DNA of 64,000 nt from Vibrio ichthyoenteri ATCC 700023 (lineage in GTDB: Bacteria; Pseudomonadota; Gammaproteobacteria; Enterobacterales; Vibrionaceae): NCBI RefSeq assembly GCF_000222605.1, contig NZ_AFWF01000092.1, forward strand, positions 38,379-102,378. The letters are read 5' to 3'. The translations under genes and the position numbers were made by a program. Below the pieces are notes generated by a model. It worked only from the letters and a program-made list of their open reading frames with translations, was not told where the DNA came from and did no database searches. Shown in pieces: positions 31,027 through 39,663 of the stretch; positions within the stretch are counted from its first letter, which is position 1, and every line of letters begins with the position of its first letter.

Positions 31027-31174
31027 AGTGCTTCACCACTTCCTATTAACAGAATGACTAATTATTATTAGTTCATCATAATCTTATGATACGTAAATCA
31101 AAAGGTTTTAGTTTTCACTTTGCCCTGCATCTGCGACAATTTATTTCAATCAAAAAACACAAAGCGTTCCATTT

Positions 31175-32305
31175 ATGAAAACTGATCTTTCTCTTTACGA
31201 TCGTACTTTAACTCTCTTTCGCTATCCGAAACGTAACAATGAAACATTGCAGGCATGGGACGCTGGTGATGAGTATCTAATTCAACATGTTGAAGAGATG
31301 GGATTGGCTGATGGGCAAAAGATTTTGGTGCTCAATGACAGCTTTGGTGCGTTGAGTTGCTGGTTATCCGACAAGCATCATGTCACCATGATGACGGACT
31401 CTTTTATTGCTCAGCAAGCTGCGCAAAACAATCTCGCTGAAAACCAGTGCAATGCGGTGCAAATAGCCACCAGCTTAGACGCTATCCCTACAGATGTAGA
31501 TTTAGTCATCATGCAAATCCCGCGCAACAACCGTTACTTAACGTGGCAACTAACTCAATTGCGAAATGCCCTACCAAGTAATGTGGCAGTGGTAGCGGTC
31601 AATAAAGCGAAAGATATCCACTCTTCAACCTTGAAGCTATTTGAAAAATACCTTGGCGAAACGAAGACATCGCTAGCATGGAAAAAGCATCGTTTGGTTT
31701 TTTGTCATGCTAACAGTGCACAAGCAGCGGAAGTAGACGCGTTTACCACATGGTCTGTTGATGAACACAACATTACGCTTAAAAACCTAGCCAACGTGTA
31801 TTCAGGAGAGAGCTTAGATCAAGGAGCCCGTTTTATTCTGCAAAATTTACCCGCCGATGACACCCACAAACGTACAATTGACTTAGGCTGTGGCAATGGC
31901 GTTTTATCGGTCAAGCTGGCGCAATTAAACCCGAATATGGCGATTACCTGCGTTGATGAAAGTTTCATGGCTGTCGCTTCAGCCGAGCAAAACTTGATTG
32001 ACAACGTAGGCCAAGAAGAACGTTTTCAATGTATCGCTAATAACTGTTTAGATGGAATGAAAGAAGCGGACTATGACCTTGTCGTATGTAACCCACCATT
32101 CCATCAGCAACAAGCAGTGACGGATCATATTGCTTGGCAGATGTTCTGTGATGCACGCCATGTTCTCAGCACTGGTGGGCAATTATTAGTTATCGGTAAC
32201 CGCCACCTCGGATACGATGTGAAGTTAAAACGTCTGTTTGGTAAGTCAAACGTCTCTGTGGTTGCAGTAAATAAAAAATTTGTGATTTTACAAGCGACTA
32301 AGTAG
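31175..32305 (+). CDS. rlmG: 23S rRNA (guanine-1835-N2)-methyltransferase
   Basis: 376 residues: N-terminal degenerate methyltransferase half and C-terminal SAM-binding half with DLGCGNGVLSVKLA (about residue 234) and the catalytic NPPFHQ (about 310). Length and motifs fit RlmG, not RsmC (about 340 aa). Acts on 23S rRNA G1835. Confidence 0.92.
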   Translation: MKTDLSLYDRTLTLFRYPKRNNETLQAWDAGDEYLIQHVEEMGLADGQKILVLNDSFGALSCWLSDKHHVTMMTDSFIAQQAAQNNLAENQCNAVQIATSLDAIPTDVDLVIMQIPRNNRYLTWQLTQLRNALPSNVAVVAVNKAKDIHSSTLKLFEKYLGETKTSLAWKKHRLVFCHANSAQAAEVDAFTTWSVDEHNITLKNLANVYSGESLDQGARFILQNLPADDTHKRTIDLGCGNGVLSVKLAQLNPNMAITCVDESFMAVASAEQNLIDNVGQEERFQCIANNCLDGMKEADYDLVVCNPPFHQQQAVTDHIAWQMFCDARHVLSTGGQLLVIGNRHLGYDVKLKRLFGKSNVSVVAVNKKFVILQATK

Positions 32306-32363
32306 TCCTCTATTATCGTTAAAAATTTTGGCTTCTGTGCAAAAAATAGAAAAGGAAATGACA

Positions 32364-32936
32364 ATGAGAAAATTGGTTCTCGCCGCGTCAATGGCATTAT
32401 TACTCACCGCTTGTTCTGCACCTCAACAAGAGCAGCTTAATTTTTCTCCTCGTGCAGAGTTGAGCAACAGCAACATTGTTAATGGCAGTACATTCTCGTT
32501 AACCAGTAAAGATGTACGTTCGGCGCAATATGTAGCACTTGTTGACAGTGGTCGTTCAAATATTGAACCTATCCATTCAAAACAAAATGTGCGCATTACG
32601 CTAGAGAACGCTCTGCTAGAGCAATTCCAATCTCAAGGTTTCCGTAACTCGGTAAACAGCGATAATTCTATGGTACTGCAAGTACAAGAAATGCTGGTTT
32701 CTGTTAAGCATTCCATCATGGAAAATGAAATGGATGCGAAGTTAGTTATTGAACTAACAGCAGAAACGCCAAAAGGTAAACTGGTAAAAGTCTACACCGC
32801 GACCGCTAATCGTAATGGTGCACTCAGCGCATCAAACGATGAAATCGAATTGGTTTTAAATGACGTGGCTAACCTTGCTCTGCGTGAAATTGCCAATGAC
32901 CGTGAACTGCAAAGCTACATGCAGGAGCGTTTCTAA
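32364..32936 (+). CDS. yajG: YajG-family lipoprotein
   Basis: 190 residues from ATG 32364, chosen because AAGGA sits 7 bases upstream; two earlier in-frame starts are too near or lack a site. Lipobox LLTAC (Cys about residue 17). Order bolA-yajG-ampG matches E. coli, with rlmG and a cyclophilin inserted. Function unknown; probably in the cell-envelope outer leaflet. Confidence 0.9.
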   Translation: MRKLVLAASMALLLTACSAPQQEQLNFSPRAELSNSNIVNGSTFSLTSKDVRSAQYVALVDSGRSNIEPIHSKQNVRITLENALLEQFQSQGFRNSVNSDNSMVLQVQEMLVSVKHSIMENEMDAKLVIELTAETPKGKLVKVYTATANRNGALSASNDEIELVLNDVANLALREIANDRELQSYMQERF

Positions 32937-33481
32937 TGTGGAAATACGCGCTTGCGTGTTTTGCGCTGGTTTCCAATCTTGCTTTTGCCGGACCGAAAGT
33001 CGAGATGGAAACCAATCTAGGTTCAGTGGTTATCGAACTCGATAGTCAACAAGCTCCTGTTTCTGTGGCCAACTTTCTGAAATACGTTGAAGATGGTAGT
33101 TATGTCGGCACTCAGTTTCACCGCGTGATCCCAGGTTTTATGGCGCAAGGTGGCGGTTTTGATACCAATATGAATCGCGCCGCAACTTACGCACCGATCA
33201 AAAATGAAGCGAACAATGGATTGCCAAATGACGTGGCAACGATTGCCATGGCGCGCACCAACGATCCTAACTCTGCGACTCGTCAATTCTTTATCAACTT
33301 AGCAGACAATGATTTCCTCAATGCTAACTCTCGCCCACCGGGCTATGCAGTGTTTGGCAAAGTGGTTCAAGGCTTCGATGTTGTGCAAGAAATGGCAAAA
33401 AAACCAACTCACTCTGTTGGCCGTTATCGTGATGTCCCTGTAGAAGCGATCGTGATTAAAAAAATCACTGTTCTCGACTAA
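32936..33481 (+). CDS. Periplasmic peptidyl-prolyl isomerase (cyclophilin, PpiA type)
   Basis: 181 residues with a signal peptide (cleavage after LAFA, residue 18). Cyclophilin core: FHRVIPGFMAQGGGF (catalytic Arg) and ARTNDPNSATRQFFIN; YAVFGKVVQGFDVV. ATG overlaps the yajG stop (TAATG), so it is coupled. Confidence 0.92.
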   Translation: MWKYALACFALVSNLAFAGPKVEMETNLGSVVIELDSQQAPVSVANFLKYVEDGSYVGTQFHRVIPGFMAQGGGFDTNMNRAATYAPIKNEANNGLPNDVATIAMARTNDPNSATRQFFINLADNDFLNANSRPPGYAVFGKVVQGFDVVQEMAKKPTHSVGRYRDVPVEAIVIKKITVLD

Positions 33482-33489
33482 TACAGCTA

Positions 33490-33517
33490 GGCTCTCACTC
33501 TCAATGAGAGCCTTTTC
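33490..33517 (+). terminator. Terminator after the cyclophilin gene
   Basis: Stem GGCTCTCA/TGAGAGCC then TTTTCTTTT. It separates the yajG-ppi unit from ampG. Confidence 0.8.
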
Positions 33518-33567
33518 TTTTCTCTCTTCGCTTCTAATATTGAATCACGATTTTTCAAGGATTCGTT

Positions 33568-34944
33568 ATGGCTAACGCTTCAATGTCATGGTCAGACACC
33601 ATTCGTAGTTACCTAGATAAACGCTTACTGTGGGTCTTTATGCTCGGTTGTTCGAGCGGCTTTCCTTGGGTACTGATTGGCTCCAACATGTCTGGCTGGT
33701 TAAAAGATGCAGGCCTCACACGAACAGCTATTGGATATTTTGGTAGTGTCTTTGCCGTCTACGCAATTAACTTCCTTTGGGCGCCATTAGTTGATCGAGT
33801 AAAACTGCCTTTTCTAAGTTCACTCGGTCAGCGCCGCAGTTGGATCTTTTTATGCCAAAGCGTCGTGTTGGTCTGCACCTTGATGATCGCTGGCGTTGAT
33901 CCGGCGCAAAATCTTATGATGACCTCAATGCTGGCATTATGCATTGCGATCGCTTCATCAACTCAAGACATTGCGATTGATGCGTATCGAATCGATACCT
34001 TTCCGAAATCACAGTCTGAGAAGCTGCCTCAAGCGTCTGCCATGGCTGTTATCGGTTGGTGGACTGGTTACTCGCTACCGGGTTATTTAGCCTTTATTAA
34101 CGCCGACAGCATCGGCTGGAATGGCGTATTTTATGGTATGGCGGTCATTGTTGGCCTACTGATGCTATTTACCTTGTTGGTTGGAGAGCCAGTAACCAAA
34201 CGCGATGCTCTGCAGGCCAAGGCCGAAGCTCGTCATAACAAGGTCGTTGGTAATCCAGTGGTGGCTTGGCTTACAGTGACGGTTCTTGAACCGTTTATCG
34301 ATTTCTTTAAGCGCAATGGCTTTCGTGTTGCGCTGACCCTATTGCTGTTTGTGTTCTTATTCAAAATCGGTGAAGCCTTTCTTGGCCGCATGTCGATTGC
34401 ATTTTACAAAGACATCGGTTTTACCAATGAGCAAATCGGTTACTACTCTAAGCTTATCGGCTGGGGGTTAACCATGCTGTTCACCTTAATCGGTAGTATG
34501 GTCAATGTGAAGTTTGGCATTGTACGTGGCTTGATGATCGGTGGCATCGCCATGGCGGCGAGTAATCTGATGTTTGCATGGATTGCCAAAGTAGGACCGA
34601 ATGAAACCTTATTCCTTGCTACACTGGTCGTGGATAACTTTACCTCAGCATTCTCAACTGTCGCGTTTGTATCATTTCTAACCGTGGTTACAGGTCAGGC
34701 GTTTTCAGCAACCCAATACGCTCTGCTGGCCTCATTAGGCAACTTTGGCCGAACGACCTTAGCATCCTTTAGTGGCGAACTGGTCGATTATCTCAATGAC
34801 TGGTCAATGTTCTTCATCATCACTGCCCTGATGGTGATTCCGAGCCTTGTGATGCTTTATACAATGCGTGATTATTTTACAGATATGCTGGATAAAGCGC
34901 GGTTACGCGATCAACAAGACATCGAATCAACACAAGAAAAATAA
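33568..34944 (+). CDS. ampG: Muropeptide permease AmpG
   Basis: 458-residue MFS transporter with about 12-14 membrane helices that imports anhydro-muropeptides for cell-wall recycling. LGCSSGFPWVLIGSNMSGWLKDAGL in the first helix region and the STQDIAIDAYRID loop are AmpG hallmarks. A strong terminator follows. Confidence 0.94.
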   Translation: MANASMSWSDTIRSYLDKRLLWVFMLGCSSGFPWVLIGSNMSGWLKDAGLTRTAIGYFGSVFAVYAINFLWAPLVDRVKLPFLSSLGQRRSWIFLCQSVVLVCTLMIAGVDPAQNLMMTSMLALCIAIASSTQDIAIDAYRIDTFPKSQSEKLPQASAMAVIGWWTGYSLPGYLAFINADSIGWNGVFYGMAVIVGLLMLFTLLVGEPVTKRDALQAKAEARHNKVVGNPVVAWLTVTVLEPFIDFFKRNGFRVALTLLLFVFLFKIGEAFLGRMSIAFYKDIGFTNEQIGYYSKLIGWGLTMLFTLIGSMVNVKFGIVRGLMIGGIAMAASNLMFAWIAKVGPNETLFLATLVVDNFTSAFSTVAFVSFLTVVTGQAFSATQYALLASLGNFGRTTLASFSGELVDYLNDWSMFFIITALMVIPSLVMLYTMRDYFTDMLDKARLRDQQDIESTQEK

Positions 34945-34978
34945 AACTAAGGGTCGCAAATGCGACCCTTAGTTTTTC
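34943..34978 (+). terminator. Bidirectional terminator after ampG
   Basis: Long stem AACTAAGGGTCGCA/TGCGACCCTTAGTT with flanking A and T runs. Also ends chrR on the minus strand. Confidence 0.92.
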
Positions 34979-35010
34979 CAACATAAACACATCAAACCGG
35001 AGCAAAGGCG

Positions 35011-35673
35011 CTACGGGTACAACCCCTTACCAAACCGATTGAAAATACGGGCAACCCCTTGAGTGAACAGCATCGGCTCAGTTAAAAATGTTAGGCACAA
35101 GCAATCTTCGCCCGCCTTAGTAAAGGGACTGTGTTTGGTCGTGCCATCTTTAAGCAAATAATCTCCAGCGTAATACTCTCCATCCTCATCACTGAAAGAT
35201 CCATGCAGTACAAGCGTTGACTCCATGCCCTTGTGTGTATGTTGAGGAATTTGAACGCCAGCAGCAATGTAAAGCAAGTTCACCCGCGCACCAGCGACTA
35301 GCTCGACAGGAGCACTAAATACCTTACCACCATAACTGCGCCACTCTCCAATATTGTCGCTGAAGCGGCTCAACGTTAAGGGCAAGGTAAAACGTCTGCC
35401 GTTAACTTCAACCACTCTCGGCTTACGTGCGACTCGAATAGGCTCATCACAGGGTTCTAGTGCAACAATTTGCTCAAACAAGTCACTCAGATCAATAGGC
35501 TCACGAATAGGAGCAAGCTCAAGTTCGAGGCCAGCCTGATCTTCAAACTGCGCGACGTGGCGCTGACATGCTGGACATGATTCGATATGAGTGGCAAGAG
35601 CAAAGCCATCGACCTCGTCCAACGCCCCCTGAACGTAGGCCTGCAACATCTCTATTTTAGGGTGATAGCTCAT
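35011..35673 (-). CDS. chrR: Cupin-type anti-sigma factor ChrR
   Basis: 220 residues. N-terminal zinc anti-sigma domain with HIESCPACQRH (His-x3-Cys-x2-Cys, about residues 29-36), then a C-terminal cupin with HTHKGMESTLVLHG metal ligands. It holds the partner ECF sigma inactive until singlet oxygen or related stress. Start overlaps the sigma-factor stop (ATGA), so the two are co-made. Confidence 0.92.
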   Translation of the reverse strand: MSYHPKIEMLQAYVQGALDEVDGFALATHIESCPACQRHVAQFEDQAGLELELAPIREPIDLSDLFEQIVALEPCDEPIRVARKPRVVEVNGRRFTLPLTLSRFSDNIGEWRSYGGKVFSAPVELVAGARVNLLYIAAGVQIPQHTHKGMESTLVLHGSFSDEDGEYYAGDYLLKDGTTKHSPFTKAGEDCLCLTFLTEPMLFTQGVARIFNRFGKGLYP

Positions 35674-36254
35674 AATTGTTGCGCCTCAATTGAGTCTCTT
35701 AATTTTTCCACGGCCAATCTCAACCGTGACTTCACAGTACCGAGGGGAATATCAAACATGTCAGCAACCTGCTGATGTGGTCGGTCTTCTAGATACACAG
35801 CTTGTACCACTTTTCTCTGAGCTTCTGGTAACAAATCCAAAAACTTCAGCACTTGTTTTTTCAACAGCTCATGCTCGGGGGAATAGTGCTCTATCAAATC
35901 TGGTGGGATATAATCCGTAGGCCAAATATCATCGGCAAGAATGTGCGCATCCCGTCCTTTTTGCTTACGCAACAAATCAAAACACAAATTGCGGGCAATC
36001 GTATAAACCCAAGTGGATAGCGAACTCTTACTGCCATCAAAAAGGGCGGCTTTCTGCCAGACTGTCGCAAGAGCTTCTTGCACTAACTCGATAGCTACCT
36101 GTTCATTGCCCATATGTTTGAAAGCGAATTGTTTCAGGCGGGGGGAGAAGTGATTAAACACCAAAGCAAAGGCACGCTTGTCCCGCTGCTTTATTTTGTC
36201 CATACACTCGGTCCAGTCGGCACGTGTGTATGCGTTGGTGTCAGGTAAACTCAT
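35670..36254 (-). CDS. ECF RNA polymerase sigma factor, RpoE/ECF11 type
   Basis: 194 residues from ATG 36254 with AAGGAAG upstream; the in-frame extension to 36305 is not conserved-looking. Sigma region 2 (AFALVFNHFSPRLKQFA, STWVYTIARNLCFDLLR) and region 4 (LPEAQRKVVQAVYLEDRPHQQVA, then GTVKSRL). Paired with the ChrR anti-sigma it fits the singlet-oxygen group ECF11, as in Rhodobacter RpoE-ChrR. Confidence 0.92.
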   Translation of the reverse strand: MSLPDTNAYTRADWTECMDKIKQRDKRAFALVFNHFSPRLKQFAFKHMGNEQVAIELVQEALATVWQKAALFDGSKSSLSTWVYTIARNLCFDLLRKQKGRDAHILADDIWPTDYIPPDLIEHYSPEHELLKKQVLKFLDLLPEAQRKVVQAVYLEDRPHQQVADMFDIPLGTVKSRLRLAVEKLRDSIEAQQL

Positions 36255-36289
36255 TCCAACTTCCTTGCGGTGTTTGATTTTAAGGTTAC

Positions 36290-36314
36290 TACGCACAGCG
36301 ACCAAAAACGATCA
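36290..36314 (-). promoter_or_regulatory. Candidate ECF11 promoter of the sigma/anti-sigma pair
   Basis: Minus strand TGATCG (36314-36309), 15-base spacer, CGTA (36293-36290). It resembles the RpoE/ECF11 consensus TGATCC...CGTA and overlaps the end of the upstream gene. Confidence 0.6.
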
Positions 36315-36884
36315 CTCTTTCTCGATAGCCGTCATTAAATAATTGATTGCTTCACGGCAATCCTTTTGATCGGACAAAAAATCAAAATGTTGTAACTCCA
36401 CAGGCAGAAGCTCCAGCCAGCGCTGAGTGACCCAAGACGCATCATCAAAATAACACTGTTGATAGAGCGCTTTAATTTGTGGAAAGCGTTCGTAAACTCG
36501 TTTTAACTGCTGGGCGAGATATTGTTTCTCGTCACTGAGTTGATGAATATCCCAACTGGGTAACCAATCTACCTGAGCAAAGCGTAGCCCATCGAAATCA
36601 ACTCGGACACGTCCCATCGCAAAACGTTTAATACCCACAACAGTAATGCCGAGCAGACCATCGTCAAGCGTTTCAAAATCGACAATTTTCACCAAGCACC
36701 CCGTATGCGATAGCGTTCCTTTAGGATTATCTTCACTACGCTCAAACAGACAAATTCCAAACGTGCCATCACGCTTGCTCGCTTCCGCGATCAATCGCTT
36801 ATATCTCGGTTCAAAGATCCTCAATCGCATCTTACCTTCAGGCAATACCACTGAACCGAGTGGAAAAAGCATCACTTCTGTCAT
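36312..36884 (-). CDS. Lon protease N-terminal (substrate-binding) domain protein
   Basis: 190 residues made only of the Lon N-domain (LFPLGSVVLPEGKMRLRIFEPRYKRLI); no AAA or protease part. Such stand-alone LonN proteins often belong to the ECF11 regulon. Directly upstream of the sigma gene, with its own matching promoter. Role unknown. Confidence 0.88.
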   Translation of the reverse strand: MTEVMLFPLGSVVLPEGKMRLRIFEPRYKRLIAEASKRDGTFGICLFERSEDNPKGTLSHTGCLVKIVDFETLDDGLLGITVVGIKRFAMGRVRVDFDGLRFAQVDWLPSWDIHQLSDEKQYLAQQLKRVYERFPQIKALYQQCYFDDASWVTQRWLELLPVELQHFDFLSDQKDCREAINYLMTAIEKE

Positions 36885-36917
36885 TTATAAACCCTGCAAC
36901 ATCTATTTGATAACACA

Positions 36918-36943
36918 TACGAAGCACTAACGAAACTCGATCA
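36918..36943 (-). promoter_or_regulatory. Candidate ECF11 promoter of the LonN-domain gene
   Basis: Minus strand TGATCG (36943-36938), 16-base spacer, CGTA (36921-36918). Nearly identical to the promoter ahead of the sigma gene, 34 bases from the ORF start. Confidence 0.6.
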
Positions 36944-36983
36944 TTAACCCTTCCTGTTGGTTGTTTGATGAACAGCAAGTTTT

Positions 36984-36999
36984 AAGCAAGCGCTTGCGT
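36984..36999. promoter_or_regulatory. PurR-like operator upstream of ompK
   Basis: Minus strand ACGCAAGCGCTTGCTT: dyad-symmetric LacI-family site close to the PurR consensus. A similar site precedes the purine permease at 12066. Confidence 0.65.
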
Positions 37000-37070
37000 A
37001 ATCGATACCTCATGCAATTTAGTTGCAAATTAATGAAACTAACTTTGTTTGTAATTACTTTGTCAATAAG

Positions 37071-37086
37071 TGTGATCAAGATCGCC
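37071..37086 (+). promoter_or_regulatory. Possible CRP site upstream of ompK
   Basis: TGTGATCAAGATCGCC: perfect left half TGTGA, right half TCGCC instead of TCACA. tsx-type genes are usually CRP/CytR controlled. Confidence 0.45.
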
Positions 37087-37231
37087 TGTTTTATGAATTT
37101 TTACATCAAACAGCACTTTTTTTTAAGAAGCAGATCGCTATTATTCCAGCCAACAAGTGAAAGCAGATTAGATTGTGCAACCACTTCCACATAAAGAATT
37201 AACAATACATTTTTCCTAAGAGACTTCTTTT

Positions 37232-38074
37232 ATGCATAAAAAACTATTAACTCTTGGCGTTGTGGCTGCAGTTTCTGGCCAAACCTTTGCTGCTGATTAC
37301 TCTGATGACATTCATAAAAATGATGGCAAGTTCATTAATTTCAACTTAATGCATACCATAAATGAAAAACCAGGCAATACCGATCACACCTATTTAGAAA
37401 TGGAATTTGGTGGACGTTCAGGTATGTTTGATCTTTATGGTTATGTAGATGTATTCAACCTAAATGACGATGACAGCAGCGATAAAGCTGGTAACGACCG
37501 TTTATTCGCTAAATTTGCTCCACGTCTTTCGTTGGACGCACTGACAGGTACCGACCTATCTTTTGGCCCAGTACAAGAACTTTACATTGCCAATTACACC
37601 GTTATTGATGGCGGTGCAAAGTATTCAATTAAAACCGATAAGCTAGATGACAATGGTCAGCCTGTTTACGCAGAGAAAAATCCAGGCTACCAATCAATGA
37701 TTGGTTTGGGTTCTGACGTAATGGTGCCATGGTTTGGCAAAATGCAATTCAACCTTTACGCAAACTACGACATAAAGCAAAAAGACTGGAACGGCTACCA
37801 ATTTTCAACCAACTGGTTCAAGCCTTTCTTCTTCTTTGAAAATGGTTCATTTATTACTTATCAAGGCTACCTAGACTACCAATTTGGTATGAAAGACGAG
37901 TACAGCACTTCAAGTACTGGTGGCTCTATGTTCAATGGTATCTACTGGCATAACAACCAATTCGCAGTTGGCTATGGCCTAAAACTCTACGACAATGTTT
38001 ATGGTATTAAAGATAGTGATGCATTTGAGTCATCAGGTGTTGGCCACTATTTTGCTGTTACTTACAAGTTCTAA
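37232..38074 (+). CDS. ompK: Outer-membrane nucleoside channel OmpK/Tsx family
   Basis: 280 residues with a signal peptide ending in TFAADYSDD (after residue 20). Repeated beta-strand pattern, aromatic C-terminal Phe (AVTYKF) needed for outer-membrane assembly. In vibrios OmpK is the receptor of phage KVP40 and is related to E. coli Tsx nucleoside channels. Upstream PurR-like and CRP-like sites fit nucleoside uptake. Confidence 0.92.
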   Translation: MHKKLLTLGVVAAVSGQTFAADYSDDIHKNDGKFINFNLMHTINEKPGNTDHTYLEMEFGGRSGMFDLYGYVDVFNLNDDDSSDKAGNDRLFAKFAPRLSLDALTGTDLSFGPVQELYIANYTVIDGGAKYSIKTDKLDDNGQPVYAEKNPGYQSMIGLGSDVMVPWFGKMQFNLYANYDIKQKDWNGYQFSTNWFKPFFFFENGSFITYQGYLDYQFGMKDEYSTSSTGGSMFNGIYWHNNQFAVGYGLKLYDNVYGIKDSDAFESSGVGHYFAVTYKF

Positions 38075-38093
38075 TTCTGCTCAAACAGACAAT

Positions 38094-38118
38094 AAAGGCA
38101 CCTTCGGGTGCCTTTTTT
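38094..38118 (+). terminator. Terminator after ompK
   Basis: Stem AAAGGCACC/GGTGCCTTT with TTCG loop and T run. Confidence 0.92.
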
Positions 38119-38177
38119 ATTTGCTTTCCTTGAGGAGGTCATTATCCTTTTGCCATTAATCCAAATCGGTCATTTTC

Positions 38178-39059
38178 ATGAACTTTGCCATTGTTGGTCC
38201 CGGTGCAATTGGCTCTTTATGGGCGAGTTATCTCACTCAAGCAGGACACAAGGTTTGCCTTTGGAGCCGCAGTGATGCCTCATACATTGCGATCCAGCGT
38301 GATGAATACCAAGCCACTCAGTTTGTTAATGGCAATCTTGAATACCTCTCTCAAGCCGATGTGGTGTTAGTCACTTTAAAAGCTCCGCAAGTACAATCCG
38401 TGCTCGAGTCCATCGCTTCCCACATCGATAACGATGCTATATTGCTGCTGATGCACAATGGCATGGGTACTGCACAAGCGACTCAAGAGCGATTTCCGCA
38501 CAATCCACTGCTATTGGCCACCACAACCCATGGCGCATATCGCCCATCAAGTACGCAGGTATTGCATACCGGATTAGGGCAAACCTTAATTGGGGCGGTC
38601 AATCACCAAGGGGCACAATGTGAGTTTTTGGTCGAGGTGTTAAATCACGCCTTACCGCAAGTACATTGGCAGCAACAAATAGAGCAAGCATTATGGAATA
38701 AAGTGGCCATCAATTGCGCCATCAACCCATTAACCGCACTGCATAAAATTCGTAACGGTGAATTAGCTCATGCTCGCTACACTGCACAGTTAAATGACAT
38801 CACTGCTGAAGTTGCTTTGGTCATGCAAGCTGAAGGCTTACAAGCCGATGCACAGCAGTTACGCCAAACAGTCACTAATGTCATTGAAGCTACGGCCAAT
38901 AATTTCTCTTCTATGCAGCAAGATATTGAGCACCAAAGAACCAGTGAGATAGACTTTATAACAGGCCATCTAATTAAAACGGCGCGCATTCACGCCATTG
39001 CCGTACCGGCAAATGAACAGTTGTACCATGCCATCAAACAGATAGAGCAGAGTTGGTAA
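38178..39059 (+). CDS. panE: 2-dehydropantoate 2-reductase
   Basis: NADPH-dependent ketopantoate reductase in pantothenate synthesis. 293 residues; Rossmann start MNFAIVGPGAIGSLW, then LLLMHNGMGT, and the catalytic Lys in LWNKVAINCAINPLTAL near residue 175. Heads a co-directional unit with yajL and csdA. Confidence 0.94.
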   Translation: MNFAIVGPGAIGSLWASYLTQAGHKVCLWSRSDASYIAIQRDEYQATQFVNGNLEYLSQADVVLVTLKAPQVQSVLESIASHIDNDAILLLMHNGMGTAQATQERFPHNPLLLATTTHGAYRPSSTQVLHTGLGQTLIGAVNHQGAQCEFLVEVLNHALPQVHWQQQIEQALWNKVAINCAINPLTALHKIRNGELAHARYTAQLNDITAEVALVMQAEGLQADAQQLRQTVTNVIEATANNFSSMQQDIEHQRTSEIDFITGHLIKTARIHAIAVPANEQLYHAIKQIEQSW

Positions 39060-39063
39060 TCCT

Positions 39064-39663
39064 ATGAGTAAAAAAGTATTAGTCCCGATCGCCACTGGCA
39101 GTGAGGAAATGGAAGCCATCACCATCATCGACATCATGGTCCGTGCTGGCTATGAGGTGGTTGTGGCCAGCGCCGATTCTTCAGGTCAACTGACGATGAA
39201 GGCCTCTCGGGGCGTAATATTGACGGCCGATTGCCGCTTAGTGGATATTGCGGATGACGAGTTCGATGCTGTGATTTTGCCCGGTGGCGTAGGTGGCAGC
39301 GAAGTATTCCGTGATAGCACGGTACTGGTAGAGATTGTCCGTCAGCAAATGTACGAAGGAAAGTTAGTCGCAGCCATCTGTGCCGCCCCAGCGCTGGTAC
39401 TGGCGCATCATCAACTTTATCCAAAAGCGTTGATGACTTGTCATCCAAACTTTCAAAATCACATTCCAGCTCACAACTGGCGAGTAAAGCGGGTTACTTA
39501 CGATGTCACCCACAACCTGCTAACGAGCCAAGGGCCCGGTAGTGCCTTGGAATTTGCCATGGAAATCGTGATTCAGCTATCAGGTAAAGCCCACGCTTGG
39601 TCTATCGCTGAACCAATGGTCACCATGCCCGTTTTACACTATCACGAAATGGGTGAAAGCTAA
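39064..39663 (+). CDS. yajL: DJ-1/PfpI-family protein YajL
   Basis: 199 residues; conserved Cys nucleophile in VAAICAAPALVLAHH near residue 106 and Glu in ATGSEEME. YajL acts in protein protection against oxidative/carbonyl damage. Its stop overlaps the csdA start (TAATG). Confidence 0.92.
   Translation: MSKKVLVPIATGSEEMEAITIIDIMVRAGYEVVVASADSSGQLTMKASRGVILTADCRLVDIADDEFDAVILPGGVGGSEVFRDSTVLVEIVRQQMYEGKLVAAICAAPALVLAHHQLYPKALMTCHPNFQNHIPAHNWRVKRVTYDVTHNLLTSQGPGSALEFAMEIVIQLSGKAHAWSIAEPMVTMPVLHYHEMGES

Larger units (their letters stand above)
36944..37231. other. ompK upstream control region
   Basis: AT-rich region before the porin gene. It contains a PurR-like site, a weaker CRP-like site and possible CytR half-site sequences (GTTGCAA). 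The short ORF reading through it has no ribosome site and is not credible. Confidence 0.5.

Noticed and set aside
31175-32305. rsmC (16S rRNA methyltransferase)
   Set aside because: 376 residues with the RlmG-type C-terminal domain; RsmC is about 340 residues.
36961-37194. 77-residue ORF upstream of ompK
   Set aside because: Begins without a ribosome site and crosses the PurR-like and CRP-like sites; composition is not protein-like.
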